This document shows positions 9,914 through 25,318 of a stretch of 64,000 nucleotides of DNA, in pieces. Position 1 is the stretch's first letter; every line of letters starts with the position of its first letter. The notes under the pieces were generated by a model, which was given only the letters and a program-made list of their open reading frames with translations, had not been told where the DNA came from and ran no database searches. The stretch comes from Bryopsis sp. KO-2023 (taxonomy: Eukaryota; Chlorophyta; Ulvophyceae; Bryopsidales; Bryopsidaceae), in contig BSYQ01000005.1 in the NCBI GenBank assembly GCA_030272585.1, forward strand, positions 1,116,001 through 1,180,000. The letters are read 5' to 3'. A program made the position numbers and the translations under genes.

Positions 9914-11500
9914 ATGGCACATGTACAGGAGGAGGAGGAGGTTGGGGAGGAGGAGGAGGAAAAGGAGAGCTGGTTGAAGGGGCATTGGTGGATTTTTCTT
10001 TTGGTGGGTGTGGCTTTCGTGTTAGGGAGCGGATACCTGGTGAAATTGAACTGGAAAAATTGGTTTCCCCCCTCCCCACCACCCGAGCCGTGGCTCCTTG
10101 TAGAAGACTCCGCCAGAACGTAAGTTCCGAAGCAAAAGCAAGCGAAAAATGACAATGAAATGACAATTTTGTCTTTTTTTTTAACCCTCTTTCGAGATAA
10201 AGTTTTCGTTGGTGCTCGAAGCAGAGTTCCACGCTTTCATATGCGTGTGTGTTTTTTTAGGTGGTATCCTCGCTACTGGAAACTGTTCGGAAAGCGGCCC
10301 ATCCTTTAAAATAACAGCCAGCTGGCTGACGAAAATGGTTTTTTCTTTTTTAGGTCAGAAGATTCTGAGAGTGTGCGGCTGGTCTCCCCTTTCGAAAATG
10401 CCGCCTGCATGCCGGAGGACACGGGTGGCACCAGCCGCCCGATAATTTCCCAAAGCTTGCGTCTCACCCGACTGTGTCCCTGGCGCAAGATCATAGGCAA
10501 GGGTGCGTTCGGAATCGTGGAGAAGGGGCAATTCGTGGACGCCGCCGGCGTAACGCACGACGTCGCTGTCAAGACCGCAAACATCCAAACATTGGGTCAA
10601 GACACCGAATCGTTTCGTTTCGTTTTGGAGTCGTTCAGGGCGGAAATTGAGTGTTTCGAAAGGATCTCCTCCCATCCGAACATCATCCATCCGAACATCA
10701 TCCGTTGCTTCGGAGGGCGGGTGGGGACGCCCGTGGACGACTCTGCGATGGATTTCAATGAAATTTTCATTGTGGAGGAGCTGATGGACACGAATTTGCG
10801 CAAGATCATCACGGGGGAGCGAACGCCCTGGGAAAGGTGGACGTACAAAACGATGCTGCGCATTTTCAGAGATATCGCGAAGGGTTTGGAACATCTGCAT
10901 GCACACAACGTATCACATTACGATCTGAAGCCTGAAAACGTGCTGGTTAGGATCGTGGATGAGGACTTTCCTCTCCAAATAAAGCTTGCAGATTTCGGAT
11001 GCTCCGATATCAAACAAGGGACATACGCCACGGCGAAAAATGTGGGAAGCATGTTCTACATGGCGCCAGAGATAAGGCTTTATTCTTACTCTCCCTCACG
11101 GCTGGTTAGCGGCAAAATCGACGTGTACTCCCTGGGCGTAGTGATGTGGGAAATCCTGACCGGAGTGAATCTGATGTCGAAGGATGCTGGGATGATGCCG
11201 ATCAATCAATACCCCACGGATGGGTCGCAGTCGCCCGCCAACGAAACCTCTCTGATCAGAAAAAGCGAAAAGAGATGGCCCATCGCGGACCACCACCCGT
11301 TGGAGCTGTCGCAGCTTATCTGGAGTTGCGTGGAACTCAAGTCGCGCAAGAGACCGACGACCCAGATGGTGCTGCAAACGATAGAGCGCTTGATGGCTGC
11401 GGAGTGGGCAACAGACGAGACAGTGCGGGAGGCCATCGTGGCTGACAAACCTAGCACTGAAGAAAGTCAACTGATTGTGAGGAACGCATTTCTGTATTGA
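9914..11500 (+). CDS. Single-pass membrane TKL-like protein kinase, copy A (450 aa if separate)
   Basis: Exons 9914-10119 and 10354-11500 join in phase 2. Order: acidic stalk (EEEEVGEEEEEKE), membrane helix WWIFLLVGVAFVLGSGYLV, Pro-rich linker, kinase domain. Kinase motifs are the Gly loop GKGAFGIV, the beta-3 Lys in VAVKTA, catalytic loop HYDLKPEN (HRD with Arg replaced by Tyr, so non-RD), DFG, APE, and DVYSLGVVMWEILTG. All residues needed for catalysis are present, so it should be active; DVYSLG and the RPT tail suggest the TKL group. Lysines follow the helix, so the kinase should face the cytosol and the stalk the outside. HPNII is repeated in tandem before beta-4, unlike in copy B. It may be the C-terminal half of a receptor beginning at 7832; translation from the ATG at 9914 is the alternative. 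Confidence 0.82.
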
Positions 11501-13016
11501 AAGGATCCTTTTTTTTTGGCAAATGTGGCATTTAGACGAATGGGGGGGGAAGGTCGGAGGAGGAGTCGGAGAAAGGGTTAAAAGGGCTTGTCGCACAAAC
11601 CGCATCAATTTTAAAATTTGGGGTTGAGGTTTTTGCGAGGTGCTCGATCGGATTCAATGATTGATTCTCGGGGGTGTTTCATTTTTGTGTTTGGGTTCAG
11701 AATTTACAACACTGCGTTCAGAATGCTGGGATATTTTGCTCGACATTTTTCTGTTATCTGGATATGTATGTATAATTGTTGTAACAAGAGGGGCCATTCT
11801 CCTCCGCAATAAATTTTCGTGTTTTTTGGTGATTTTTTTTTAGTTAAGGCGAAACGCAGTGGAGTTGCGGTGCAGTGCAGTTGATATATGACCTTGCTGG
11901 ACCAAGTCTTGGCATTTTTTGTGTAAAGACATCACCAGGCCACTACAGGCCATGACAGTGTTATCATTGTCCTCCTTCTGGTATTTGAAAACGGATTCTG
12001 CGGCAATATTACCAGGCAAAAGGGCCACAACAGGCTATAAAAAAACGCATTGGTCTTGAGCGCTCCTCTGGGTGGATGAATGGGTGGATAAAAGAAACAA
12101 TTAACACTGGCAAAGTTTTGTCCACAAAAAATGGAGCACATGATTCAGCAAAACCAACTTCGAACTTACATATCCTTGCTTGTGACTAAGATTTCTTCTG
12201 CTATTTTTTTTGTTTCCCTCGACCCATCTTTTCATACAACACCTGCCCCCCTCCCTTCTTTTGTTTTTTTTTGGGCAAATTTCCACATCCTGAGATTGTG
12301 GTAAAAAGAAAAAAAGATACTGCAAAAACTTCAAAAATGGAAACCAATTCTATCCCCCTGTGCCTGCCTACCTATTTTTTTTTTCCTTTTAAACCCAAAT
12401 GCGTTCTATGTACATACAATTATGCGCAAATTTCACCGATTGTTTTTTTGCTTTTCCGCTTTTTAAAAGAAAAACTAGCAAAACTGACTCGCTTTGGGAA
12501 AAAAGAATGACGAACACATCGTATCTGCCTCTCAACTTGAACTGTTCAAGTTTCATATGGAAAGAAAGCAATTGATTCTTTCTATTTTTTCACCTATTTT
12601 TTCGTTTTCCAGCCATCGCCCGTCGATCTCCAAGAAATACCCCACCGCCATCTTGTTGAGTTTCTTCTATTTTGTAATCTTTTCAGCATTGAGATTGGCT
12701 GCTTTCTGGAATCCTTGAAGTGAAAAAATACAGATGGTTGAGGGCATCGAAAGCCTGCAAATGAACAACCAACATCACCATTTATTTTTACAAACTGGCA
12801 CTAATTAATATTTAATCAATCAATTAGTTTCAAGACCATATCATGCAGGCACACTACCTCCAAAAAACAAAAAAAAAATACGAGGGCAAAAAAAGCAAGT
12901 TCTGGTCGTGTTTGTTTGAAGTTGGAAACAAAAATGGGGTAAAGAAACAAAAAATCCTATCGCAAGTGGTTTAGAAGGTTTTTAGATTTTTCCGTTTTCC
13001 ATTTCTTCAAGCTTAC
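11501..13016. other. Non-coding spacer
   Basis: Nothing gene-like seen apart from short AT-rich frames. The stretch 12740-12840, just beyond the 3' end of the minus-strand CDK remnant, is also duplicated near 47860-47960 next to the second CDK copy. Confidence 0.5.
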
Positions 13017-13783
13017 ATGAATCCTCTGGGAGGGATCGCCGTGCAGCATTTTTCTTAGCAAATCCAATGCATGATTATCGCCATTCATTCGGTCCTCCAT
13101 CGTCCTGTTCAATTTCCCTGGTTCAAATTCAGGATACTCGTGCCTGCAAAAATCCACAAGAAGAAAATCATTAAAAAAAAGAATAAATAAAACACTTCGG
13201 GTCACTCCTGAATTGCTTCCAAAAAAAGAGTTTCCGGAAGTAATTCAGAAGACAATGGAGTGTGCCCCGGGTTTTCCGTTTCTTAATTTCCCAAGGTCAA
13301 ATTGAACAATAGAAACAGCTAGAAAAAATATTAAATCCCCGAAAAGAGATTCACGGTTTGTTGATAACCTCACCAATATAGAAGCTTCGTGACACCAGGC
13401 CAAGTATCCTCGTTCGGCAACCCCAGCATCTCGAATATGTTGATAAGCTGGTAGATCTCGCAATCCGCACAGAACAGAGGCTTCTGTGTGTTTCCCTAAG
13501 AGAAAAAAAAATTAAAAAAAAAATTACACCCCCACCGAGATAAAACACAAATAAACTATCAAGCAACGGACACACTATGGTCGAAAATAGTGTCATCCGA
13601 GCTCACCGCGAGGAAAAGCTCCGCGAAAATACACCCCACACTCCACATATCAATTTGATTGGTGTAGTAACAACCCCCCAAAAGAATTTTAGGAGCCCTG
13701 TGGAGGTGCCCTCTCTGTAACAAGCCCTTGGGGGTAGTTACGCACCGACACCTCGGGGAATCGAACAACCGTTTTCTTACCAT
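13017..13783 (-). pseudogene. CDK-type kinase, C-terminal half only (copy A)
   Basis: Three minus-strand exons align with the C-lobe of CMGC/CDK kinases. The first (ending at 13607) encodes APKILLGG and [13 protein letters not shown]. The second is 13374-13483 ([28 protein letters not shown]). The third is 13017-13143 (DLLRKMLHGDPSQRIH). Exon junctions are in phase, with canonical sites. The N-lobe, catalytic loop and DFG exons found in copy B (48175-49626) are absent upstream, and the first exon here has lost the activation-segment start, so this copy looks 5'-truncated. It cannot be an active kinase as it stands. Confidence 0.7.
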
Positions 13784-13995
13784 GAGTGAGGTGTCCGGTA
13801 TTTAGGACGACTCTCCCAGCTTCCTTTTTTCGACCCAGGTGTACTACACCGCACCGCACCGCACCGATTGATTGATCCCTTATACAAGCACGTCATGCTG
13901 CGATGCGAAGGGTAACAAGAAACGTTGTCTTCGGCGTGCTGTCGCATCATGAGTTGCAGCCGCCCTTTTGCTAGGGGGAATCGAGGGAAAGAAAG

Positions 13996-14840
13996 ATGTT
14001 GCGATTTGCCGTGGGAATCCTGTTGCTGTTGAATGGTAAAACATGGCGGGTTTCATGGCTGAGTCTGCGCTGTTGCTTATTATGGAGTTTGTTCGTGGTT
14101 TAGATTTGCTGCAGGCGTGGCTGGCGGACGTCGTCTGCTGCAATGCAAACAGACCTCAACGGAGACAGAATCGCAGGTAGAGGGCGCGATTTCCCAAGCC
14201 CTAGCTCGGGGATATATTTTCCCTGGCCCTGTCCTCGATTCAGAAATGCGAGAACGAGGATCTCTTTGGACCGGTGAGTGCCTGGGAGCTGTCTGGATCG
14301 GGAGTGGTTGGCGTTTTGGGATGTTCCTGAGCTGTGGTGAGCTGTGGTGAGCTGTGGTGAGCTGTGAATTCGATCTTCAGGGTGAGAAGGAGCTCTCCGC
14401 CGCGTTCGCCGTTTCCATTAACAACGTTGCTGATGAGCTGGAAGCTTGCGGAGAGGAAGATGCCGTCCGCAAAGCGACTGCGATCGTGAACGAAGCGGCG
14501 TTCAACCAGGTTGAGGAATTCGAGGAGGAGGACGCCAAAGAAAATCCCCAAAGAAGTGGAGGAGGTCTTCGAGGTATAAGAAGAAGAAAACAACACACGA
14601 TCGAATCTCTGTTTTCCTATAAATGAGGAAACGCTGTGATTGAATTATTCCTGGTGGGATTTTGTGGGTTTTGTTCCAACAGGCTAGAACTGGATTTCTG
14701 GAGGAGGAATGGGGTGAAAGCGAGTTCTCTTCAAGAAGCCTTTTCGATGAAACCGTGGAGGAGAAGGGAGAGAGGGCAGCCGAGGGCTGACAAAAAAAAA
14801 CGGATAATCCAGTTTCACCTGCCTCCACACTCATGCAATT
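13996..14840 (+). CDS. Small secreted protein with helical acidic domain (3-4 exons)
   Basis: Exon 1 (13996-14035) encodes a short signal peptide, MLRFAVGILLLLN, ending in phase 1. Exon 2 is 14115-14176. Exon 3 is 14381-14573 and is rich in Ala/Glu: VSINNVADELEACG, DAVRKATAIVNEAAF, then an acidic run. The DAVRKATAI stretch resembles DVVTMKAIA / DVVAIKAIA of the two Cys-tail genes, so it may be a distant relative; that is a by-eye impression. The 3' end is uncertain. Splicing to 14692 (after ggctag) gives a basic tail ending HSCN at 14840; splicing to 14688 gives an immediate stop. The region also reads open in a third frame (FLEEEWGESEF). Confidence 0.45.
14328..14366. repeat. 10-bp tandem repeat (GAGCTGTGGT x4)
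   Basis: Four copies, the last one imperfect, sit inside the short intron just before exon 3 of the secreted gene. Confidence 0.85.
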
Positions 14841-15142
14841 AAAGAAAACAAAATAAAACCTTGCTCAGAAATTTCCCTTGCTTGACAGGACCGTCGACAA
14901 AGAAAAAAAAGTTATTTATGGAAAGATAGCTATATATATATGCCTTTTTATTTTTGTCAGCTTACTTTTTTGTGGTTAGTTTCGGGGAGCGAAGTTTGAG
15001 GATGTCAAGAGGGAAAATATGATGGACCTCCTTGCATATGGTTTTTGGTACAAATCCAGGTGCGAAATTTCTTTCGTTTTTATGGTTGTTTTGGACCAGG
15101 GAGCAAATGAAAGAGGAAGGTCTAGGTTCTGTCCCTTAAAAA

Positions 15143-17392
15143 ATGCTGTCGATGCTGGAGGTAGCCGCTCAAGTGAAATTTGCGGAAGGCAGGACCGAAA
15201 ATCTCAAGTTTATGTCGCATCTGTGGAACCCCATCCACAGCTTTTATCGACCCATGTGTTTTGATCTGTTGATGGAGTTCTTGGGTAAGCATTCACAAAA
15301 CCAAAAAAAAAAAAAGAAGAACAATTTTTTTTTTTTTAGATTGATGGCTGGTCCGCCATCTTGCAAACATTTTTTTTTTTGGAGATTGATGGCTGTTCCG
15401 TCATTTTGTTTTTCTTCTTAAACCTGAAACCATAAAAAAAAACAAAAAAAACAATTCAAACAAAATACAGAGGGGGGCTGGAAAAAAACTCGATCAAAGA
15501 CGAGGTCTAGAAAAAGAAATAAAAAATCCGAAAATAAGCCGAAAATTTCATACAAAGATATTCTCAACAGATCCTGTCCCGTTCGAGCCACCCATCCCAC
15601 CACTTTCTTTCTTTTATTTCCTCCCTCCATCCTTTTACATTTTTTTTTTCCTTCTAAATCCCCTCTTCCCTGCTACCCTAGGGATCCTGGCCCATTCAAA
15701 AATGAATGCCACCGGATTTGTGCAGCACCAACACGCTGGTTACACTTACTTCACGTTCGCTGGGGATCCCGACACTGCAAGACTGACCTGAAACAGCCGT
15801 CGGCACAGCGTTCATTCCAACCCAATGAGGAGACTGAGCGTCATGGGAACTCCCTTGCCGGAACCCAAGCCAATCGTGTTTTTGCATGGGGTTGGAGTCA
15901 GCATTTTGCCCTATCTCGATTTCATACAAGCGTTGGTTTGCACGGGGGGGGGGGGGGGGAATCCACATCTCTGTTTTTTTTGTTGCATGTGTTTTGGCAG
16001 TAGCCCTGCCCTTGCACGAAATCAAGATTTTGAAACGATGCTGCGAAAAGCTTTATCGACAGAATTTCAGTGGATGCACTTTCGCCCTGAATTTTCTTCA
16101 TTTAAGAAAAAAACTAAGGAGACAAAAAGAACAAAAAAAAACAAAACAGGGCACCATATGTGAATGTATGAAATCTTCGATTGCCTGTATTTTACGGTTT
16201 TTTTTTTCTTGTTTGTAACGCTATTTGCATTGTCCCCTCGCAACCCCCTTCCTGCCCCCCAAAAAAACCCAAAACCACCAGGTCATGCATGCTTCGTTTC
16301 TCACTCATACGGGACCTTCGTTTTGGCCAGAATCCTCAGAGCTTGGCCGGAGCGAGTGCATTCCACCTGTTTCATAGACCCCGTGTACATGGGGATGTTT
16401 TTCCCCATATTGCTTTCGACGTTCGTGTATTCTCCGGCCCAAACAAACACTTGGGAGTATGTTTTGAAGGATATGGGCAGGATGCCGGTGTGCAAAGAAG
16501 TGGGGATTGCTTCGACGATGTGCCGAGGTTTCGCCTGGAGCAATCTGAATGTGTGGCCGGATAACCTGCCCGAAAACAAGAGTCTCGTCGTGTTTTCTGG
16601 TGGGGATTCATCTTTTTGTATTTTTTGTGTGGATGTGCTAGTGTGAGTGTTTTTTGTCACTTCTCAAATTCACATATCTCCAGGATTTTCTCTCCCTTCT
16701 TTTTTTGTGGGAAAAGAACGAGGTCGGGGGTGTTCACTAGGTGAAAGAAAAGAAAGTAATGATTTTCCCCAGTAATAATTTTCAAGGATAAGAATATTTT
16801 CACATGTAAAATATATATTTATTTTCAAGGTATTTAAATTTGAGAAAAAAAGTTCTGTACATATTTTTTTCCCGCTTTTTGTTTTCCTCAAATTTTCAAA
16901 AGATACAGTGGATGTTTGCCCTTTCATCCATGCATCACAATCACACACCTCTCCATAAATCTGCTTTTCTGTGCTTTTTTTTCTTTTCTTTCTTTTCTTC
17001 AAAATAGGCCAAGACATTCTCGTCCCGGGGGCCGAGCTGAAACGAATTCTGGAAGTCTGTGGCACAAAAACCAATATCATGTGGCATGATGACCTTTCAG
17101 GATGGGGAGTTCCTGATGCATCCCTCCTGGAAAATGAAAATCTTGGACGAAATCGTTACGCTGGCCTTGGGGGATGTGGTCCAGTCCAAGGCTGAGGCCG
17201 AGGCTGAACAGAAAGGCCGCCAGAAAGGCCAGTCTCATCCTCAGCATGAATGCCATGGACGATCTGCATCTGCTCATCATGAAATCCTTCGAGAAAAAAA
17301 TCAGCAAGCAAGTGCAGCGAACCCTCAGCATGCCCTTGACAGTCGACCACCACTGGAAGCCGCCGCGTTTCGGTGGTATTATTTTTCGGTGA
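15143..17392 (+). pseudogene. Alpha/beta-hydrolase fold protein, decayed
   Basis: Pieces in order: an N-terminal exon at 15143 (MLSMLEVAAQVKFAEG, PFYRPMCFDLL-like HSFYRPMCFDLL); 15681-15940 with GYTYFTF and the oxyanion motif VFLHGVGV; ALPLHEIK near 16002; 16283-16600 with the nucleophile elbow VSHSYGTF and FIDPVYMG; 17010-17392 with DILVPGAELKRIL, NIMWHD and GEFLMHPSW. This is the order of an alpha/beta hydrolase. The reading frame is interrupted by an in-frame TGA before the HG motif (15787-15789). It shifts near 17100 and again near 17200, and one donor is off by a base. These could be sequencing errors, but several in one gene suggest decay. Substrate unknown. Confidence 0.55.
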
Positions 17393-17760
17393 AAAAAAAA
17401 AGAAAAAAAGTTTTCTCTCCCGTTTCAAAATCTTGAACAAGCAAAAACTCGAAAGAAAGAAAGAAAGAAAGAAAACGAGCATGAAATTTTCATTTTTACC
17501 CCTTTTTTTCCCATTTTTCTTTTTCGTTTCTTTTTTTTTTGGTTCCTGCCTTGGGTGGATCAGTTTTCGAATTCCGATCATTGTTTTATTTTAAAGGGGC
17601 ACCGTCGCAAGTTTTTTTGCTATTTTTTTAGAATGGGGATGGAAACTATGAGGACCTTTTCCTTCCAAGAGGGTGGGGATTTTGAGCTCTTGGGAAAAAA
17701 AAATGAAATCAAAGGGCCCAGTGATTATTAGAGTATTTTTGAAATTGTACTGTTGAGGCA

Positions 17761-17905
17761 ATGCGTTTGTTGGTTTCAGTGCTCATACTCCTCTTTTCAA
17801 TGCCCATCGTATCATATTTCGAATTCCATATGGCTGAGAAAAGTCACATGAATCTACGCTTGTCCAGTTTCGATTCAGCAGATGACCCAGCCATTTGTCA
17901 CATGC
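17761..17905 (+). pseudogene. Relic of the protease gene intron fused to a signal-peptide-like frame
   Basis: The segment 17822-17905 (GAATTCCATATGGCTGAGAA onwards) repeats, with few changes, intron 2 of both protease copies (near 8345-8440 and 54025-54110). Immediately before it is an ATG-initiated hydrophobic stretch, MRLLVSVLILLFSMPIVSY, that reads on into the repeat. No protease exon follows. Either chance or a captured fragment. Confidence 0.35.
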
Positions 17906-17920
17906 AAAAAAGACAAGATC

Positions 17921-18300
17921 CCCCCCCCCCCCAAAAAAAAAAAAAAAAGAAACAAAAAGTTAAATAATAATAATGAGTTTGTGATGACCCCTTCAGGCAA
18001 GCAGACCAACACCTCTTTTTGGGCGAAGAGATATTAAGATGTATTGAATACACAATTTGAATATTGCCCCCCCCCCTTTCCAATTTCATTTGTTTTTTAT
18101 TTTTCCGATTAATTCCAATCCTGGTACAGGTTGCTCTAATCCAGACTCTAGTACAAACAATAAAATAGAATACCCCCCCCCCCCCCCGAAAACTAACAAA
18201 CGAAGAGGGCTGTGTTTTTGGTTTTTTTTCAACTTTTTCTTTTTTTGATGTTCAAGTTGAAATTTCGCTTTCTTTTTTTTTGGTTTGCTGTGTCTGTTAA
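17921..18300. repeat. Compound homopolymer tracts (C-run/A-run)
   Basis: A C run flows directly into an A run near 17921-17948, with further C runs near 18066 and 18174. No exon seen until the SEL1L-like piece at 18304. Confidence 0.7.
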
Positions 18301-18303
18301 TCA

Positions 18304-18440
18304 GGCAGACATTCCTAAAGCTTTGTTGCATCATTATTCTTTCGAAGCAATGGGCAATGACAGCGTTTCTCAAATGGCGCTTGGATATAGACACATGGCT
18401 GGATTGGGGTTCCCGAAAAATTGCCCTTCAGCTCGAGGGA
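18304..18440 (+). pseudogene. SEL1L/HRD3-like repeat exon, cut short by a repeat element
   Basis: After a cag acceptor the frame encodes ALLHHYSFEAMGNDS and QMALGYRHMAGLGFPKNC. This is a Sel1-like repeat matching the part of SEL1L (ER-associated degradation adaptor of the HRD1 ligase) that reads AL..YY...ALGGN...M.LGYRY.AGIGVL..C. The match ends at about 18435, where the dispersed repeat begins. The next part of SEL1L is found not here but at 38313-38970. Confidence 0.6.
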
Positions 18441-18446
18441 TGTCCC

Positions 18447-18816
18447 TGAGAACTTTTCACGCGAAAATCCACATTTGGGTGGACCTTCACAAAATCCACA
18501 TTTGGGTAATCGTTCGCATTTTTCCCAATAGGATGATAGGTCGCTGGTGAAATTTTGAAAAATTTGTGAGACTAATGATTTGAAGAAACCGTGGAGACAA
18601 CTCAATCAATCAATCAATATTACATGGAGACAACTGTGATGTTGCAGTACAACAAACGGGTGTTTTGATGCTGTTGATAGGCTGGATATTTTTTGAATAG
18701 TGCTTGGGGGGTGAGATACATTTCTTTTTTGTAAGGTTGGTGGTTCATGATGTCATTGTGATGAATTTTATAAGCCAGAAAAATTCACAAATAATTCACA
18801 GTTGGGGAAAAAATTC
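18447..18816. repeat. Dispersed repeat, copy A (3'-truncated)
   Basis: About 370 bp nearly identical to 37525-37895, starting TGAGAACTTTTCACGCGAAA. It contains two tandem TCCACATTTGGGT motifs near its left end and a run of CAAT units in the middle. Copy A stops about 75 bp earlier than copy B and abuts NSUN2 coding sequence at 18822. No ORF, TIR or poly-A tail that would place it in a known class. Confidence 0.8.
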
Positions 18817-18821
18817 ACACG

Positions 18822-23014
<4,193 letters not shown>

Positions 23015-23299
23015 ATTTGGGGGGTGCTGATTTTTTTTTTTCGTGTTTTAAATGTAAGTGGTAGCGTGAGGAATTGCATATGAATGGGACGTGGTCAAAA
23101 ATTTGTTTTTCTAGACAAAAACAAATATATATAGATATAGATATATAATATAGTGACAATATTTCATTTTTGCACAAAAAGACCAACTGACGAGGAATTG
23201 ACATAGATGCTGTCAAGTTATTTTGCTATCCTTGGAGAACCTGTTATTAAGTTCTTTTTAAGACTTCAGTTTTTGAAAGTGCAACAGCTGTTTTCCTGA

Positions 23300-23665
23300 C
23301 CAAAGTTCCAAAGTTCTTTTTTTGGAAAAGAAAAAAAAAAGTAGATGGTGGATCAATCCTTAAGTCACCACATGTCGTCGAATTTATCTCTTCCCCCGTT
23401 GTTCCATCCTGACAAAAAGCCCTTACGGATATTCCTATCTGTATACGAACCAATACAGATATATTGGTTGTCTGGATACTAACCAATTACTGCCAGGGCT
23501 CCTGTTGCATCCCCATTTGCTGGTCAACAGCCAGTTACCTATTACCTAATCGGTCACAGCAGGTGTACTTCTTGCAATTTGCTAAACAGTAGTTTTGTGT
23601 AGACTGCTCGTTTTTTTTCTTTTAGTTTTTTTTCTTTTTTTTCTTGGCCAGGGATTTGAGTGAAC
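23300..23665. repeat. Inverted-duplication arm, left (matches 43670-44350 reversed)
   Basis: Reads as the reverse complement of 43670-44350 in several blocks, e.g. CTTAAGTCACCACATGTCGT, CATCCTGACAAAAAGCCCTT, TCGGTCACAGCAGGTG and CTTGGCCAGGGATTTGAGTG. The roughly 400-bp segment holding the RBR exon in the right arm is absent here. Confidence 0.75.
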
Positions 23666-24426
23666 AGCTCCCAGAATGTTCTGTGGAGAAATGGTTTTCA
23701 CCAACGTTGAATGACAAATTGTATATGTAGAAAACGAATTTTCCTTGGATTAAATCGGTTGAAGCCGTCTGCCATCTAGACAAAATATCCAAACTTAGCC
23801 CAATCCCATCGAATCAACCGCAGTCCTTTTTCCTGATGAAGAAATTAATTTAAAAATAACAAAACTGTTTTCTGTCTGTGAGCTTGCAAAATCAATAGTT
23901 CCATATGGAGAGAGAGAAAAAAAAAAAACAAAAAAAAAACAACTAAACATCCAGTCAAAAGTAGTAAAGAGACGTCACGTCAAAACCCCACGCGCTCGTA
24001 TCCCATAAGAATTTTGACATTGTTGTCTTTACTCTCAAGCGAAAGGATAGAAATAGGAGCAGAAAACTTTTACTGAAACTGAAAGTGATTCCCCCAAACC
24101 TCGAACCAAAAAAAAAACCACACACACACAAACTAGACAAAGAATCTCAGTGAAAGAATTTTCGCTGACCCTTTCATCCATCCTGACTTGAGCAGAATTC
24201 TTGTTGTGCTGGAACAACTCCCCACAAATACAGCGGACTTTCCCTGTGCATTGACGTCGCAACTGTGGTTTTTGACTGGCTGCAACTGATGGTGGTGAGT
24301 TCGAAAAAAAAAAACATGTTGCATGTGGGGCCAGGTAGTGGATCTCTCGTTTTGGAAATCCAGAAAGGCTTGACAAAGGGATGTTCGAAACGGTCCCAAA
24401 AACGGCGAGGGCATGCGAAAAATCAC
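23666..24426. other. Spacer; no exon that I can support
   Basis: AT-rich. A minus-strand candidate exon lies between about 24170 and 24290 (after a cagccag acceptor), but none of its frames resembles the expected next part of DUS3. Confidence 0.35.
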
Positions 24427-25175
24427 CTTGGAGAAATCATACTGCTGTTTTCTGAGCTTCGTTTGCAGGTCTTTTTTCAATCCATTGATCGGCTCTTCGA
24501 TTTTGGCAGGGACGTTCAGAACAACAAATTCTGGAATGGAGATGTCTGATTTTTTCTCAACGCAATCCCCTTTCTTGGGTTCATTTTCACTTTCTGATTT
24601 TGCATCCAATTGAAAGTCTGGCGTATAGCCCCCGTCGTGCGTTGAACTCCACCAGCAGGTCACACCTACATCCCTGAACGAAATTAGCCTTTGTTGGTGA
24701 AAAAAGAAGGAAAAGCCACCCCCCCCACACACCAACAGCATGAGGTTTGGATATATATACACTTAGCAAAGGAAAGCAAAGCAAAAAACGAAAACAGCCA
24801 AAGAAGAATCCCCCAAAACTTGAATGCATCAGGTTGTTTTCGCTTTAGCGTTTTCCAACAGAGTTGGGCATTTTCTTGTAAAAAAAGCAATCATGGGTTT
24901 GACCTTTTTTCTGGACACTCTTTAAACGCGAACTGCAGCAGTAAGCTTATGCGAAATGCATTTTTTTTTTTAATTTCAATTGGTCCCCTCACCGAAGTTG
25001 CACTTCTCGGCAGCCTTGGAAAAAGGACAGCATCCGGGCAAATCTTTCATTTTCTTTTTCAAATAACCTTCCAAATCGTGACCAAATTTGCATCGATCTC
25101 CGAAAGGACAGTGACCCTCCAACAGAAATTTGCTGCATCCATCCCCAGTAGCTGCTGTGTGTTTCAAAAACTCTT
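24427..25175 (-). CDS. DUS3L: DUS3-like tRNA-dihydrouridine synthase, N-terminal zinc-finger exons
   Basis: The upstream exon (about 25175 to 24993) encodes the CCCH finger CSKFLLEGHCPFGDRCKFGH followed by DLEGYLKKKMKDLPGCCPF. It splices in phase 1 to 24427-24665, which completes the second finger (CNFG-VTCW...H) and ends NGLKKDLQTKLRKQQYDFSK. This two-finger arrangement with N.L...L..KLRK..YDF.K is the N-terminal signature of DUS3/DUS3L, the enzyme that makes dihydrouridine 47 in tRNA. The flavin-binding catalytic domain expected downstream on the minus strand is not found before 23.7 kb, so this is a fragment or the rest is very diverged. The start codon is not resolved. Confidence 0.65.
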
Positions 25176-25318
25176 GCAAAAATATGTGGCAAACCCTGCT
25201 GTCAATGACATGTTTTCCTAAATATCATGTTACTTGCAACGAGCATTAATTGTTGTTGTTTTTTTTTCCCCATGAAACTTCTACGCAGTTTTCGTTGTCC
25301 TGGATGCTAGGCACTTTC

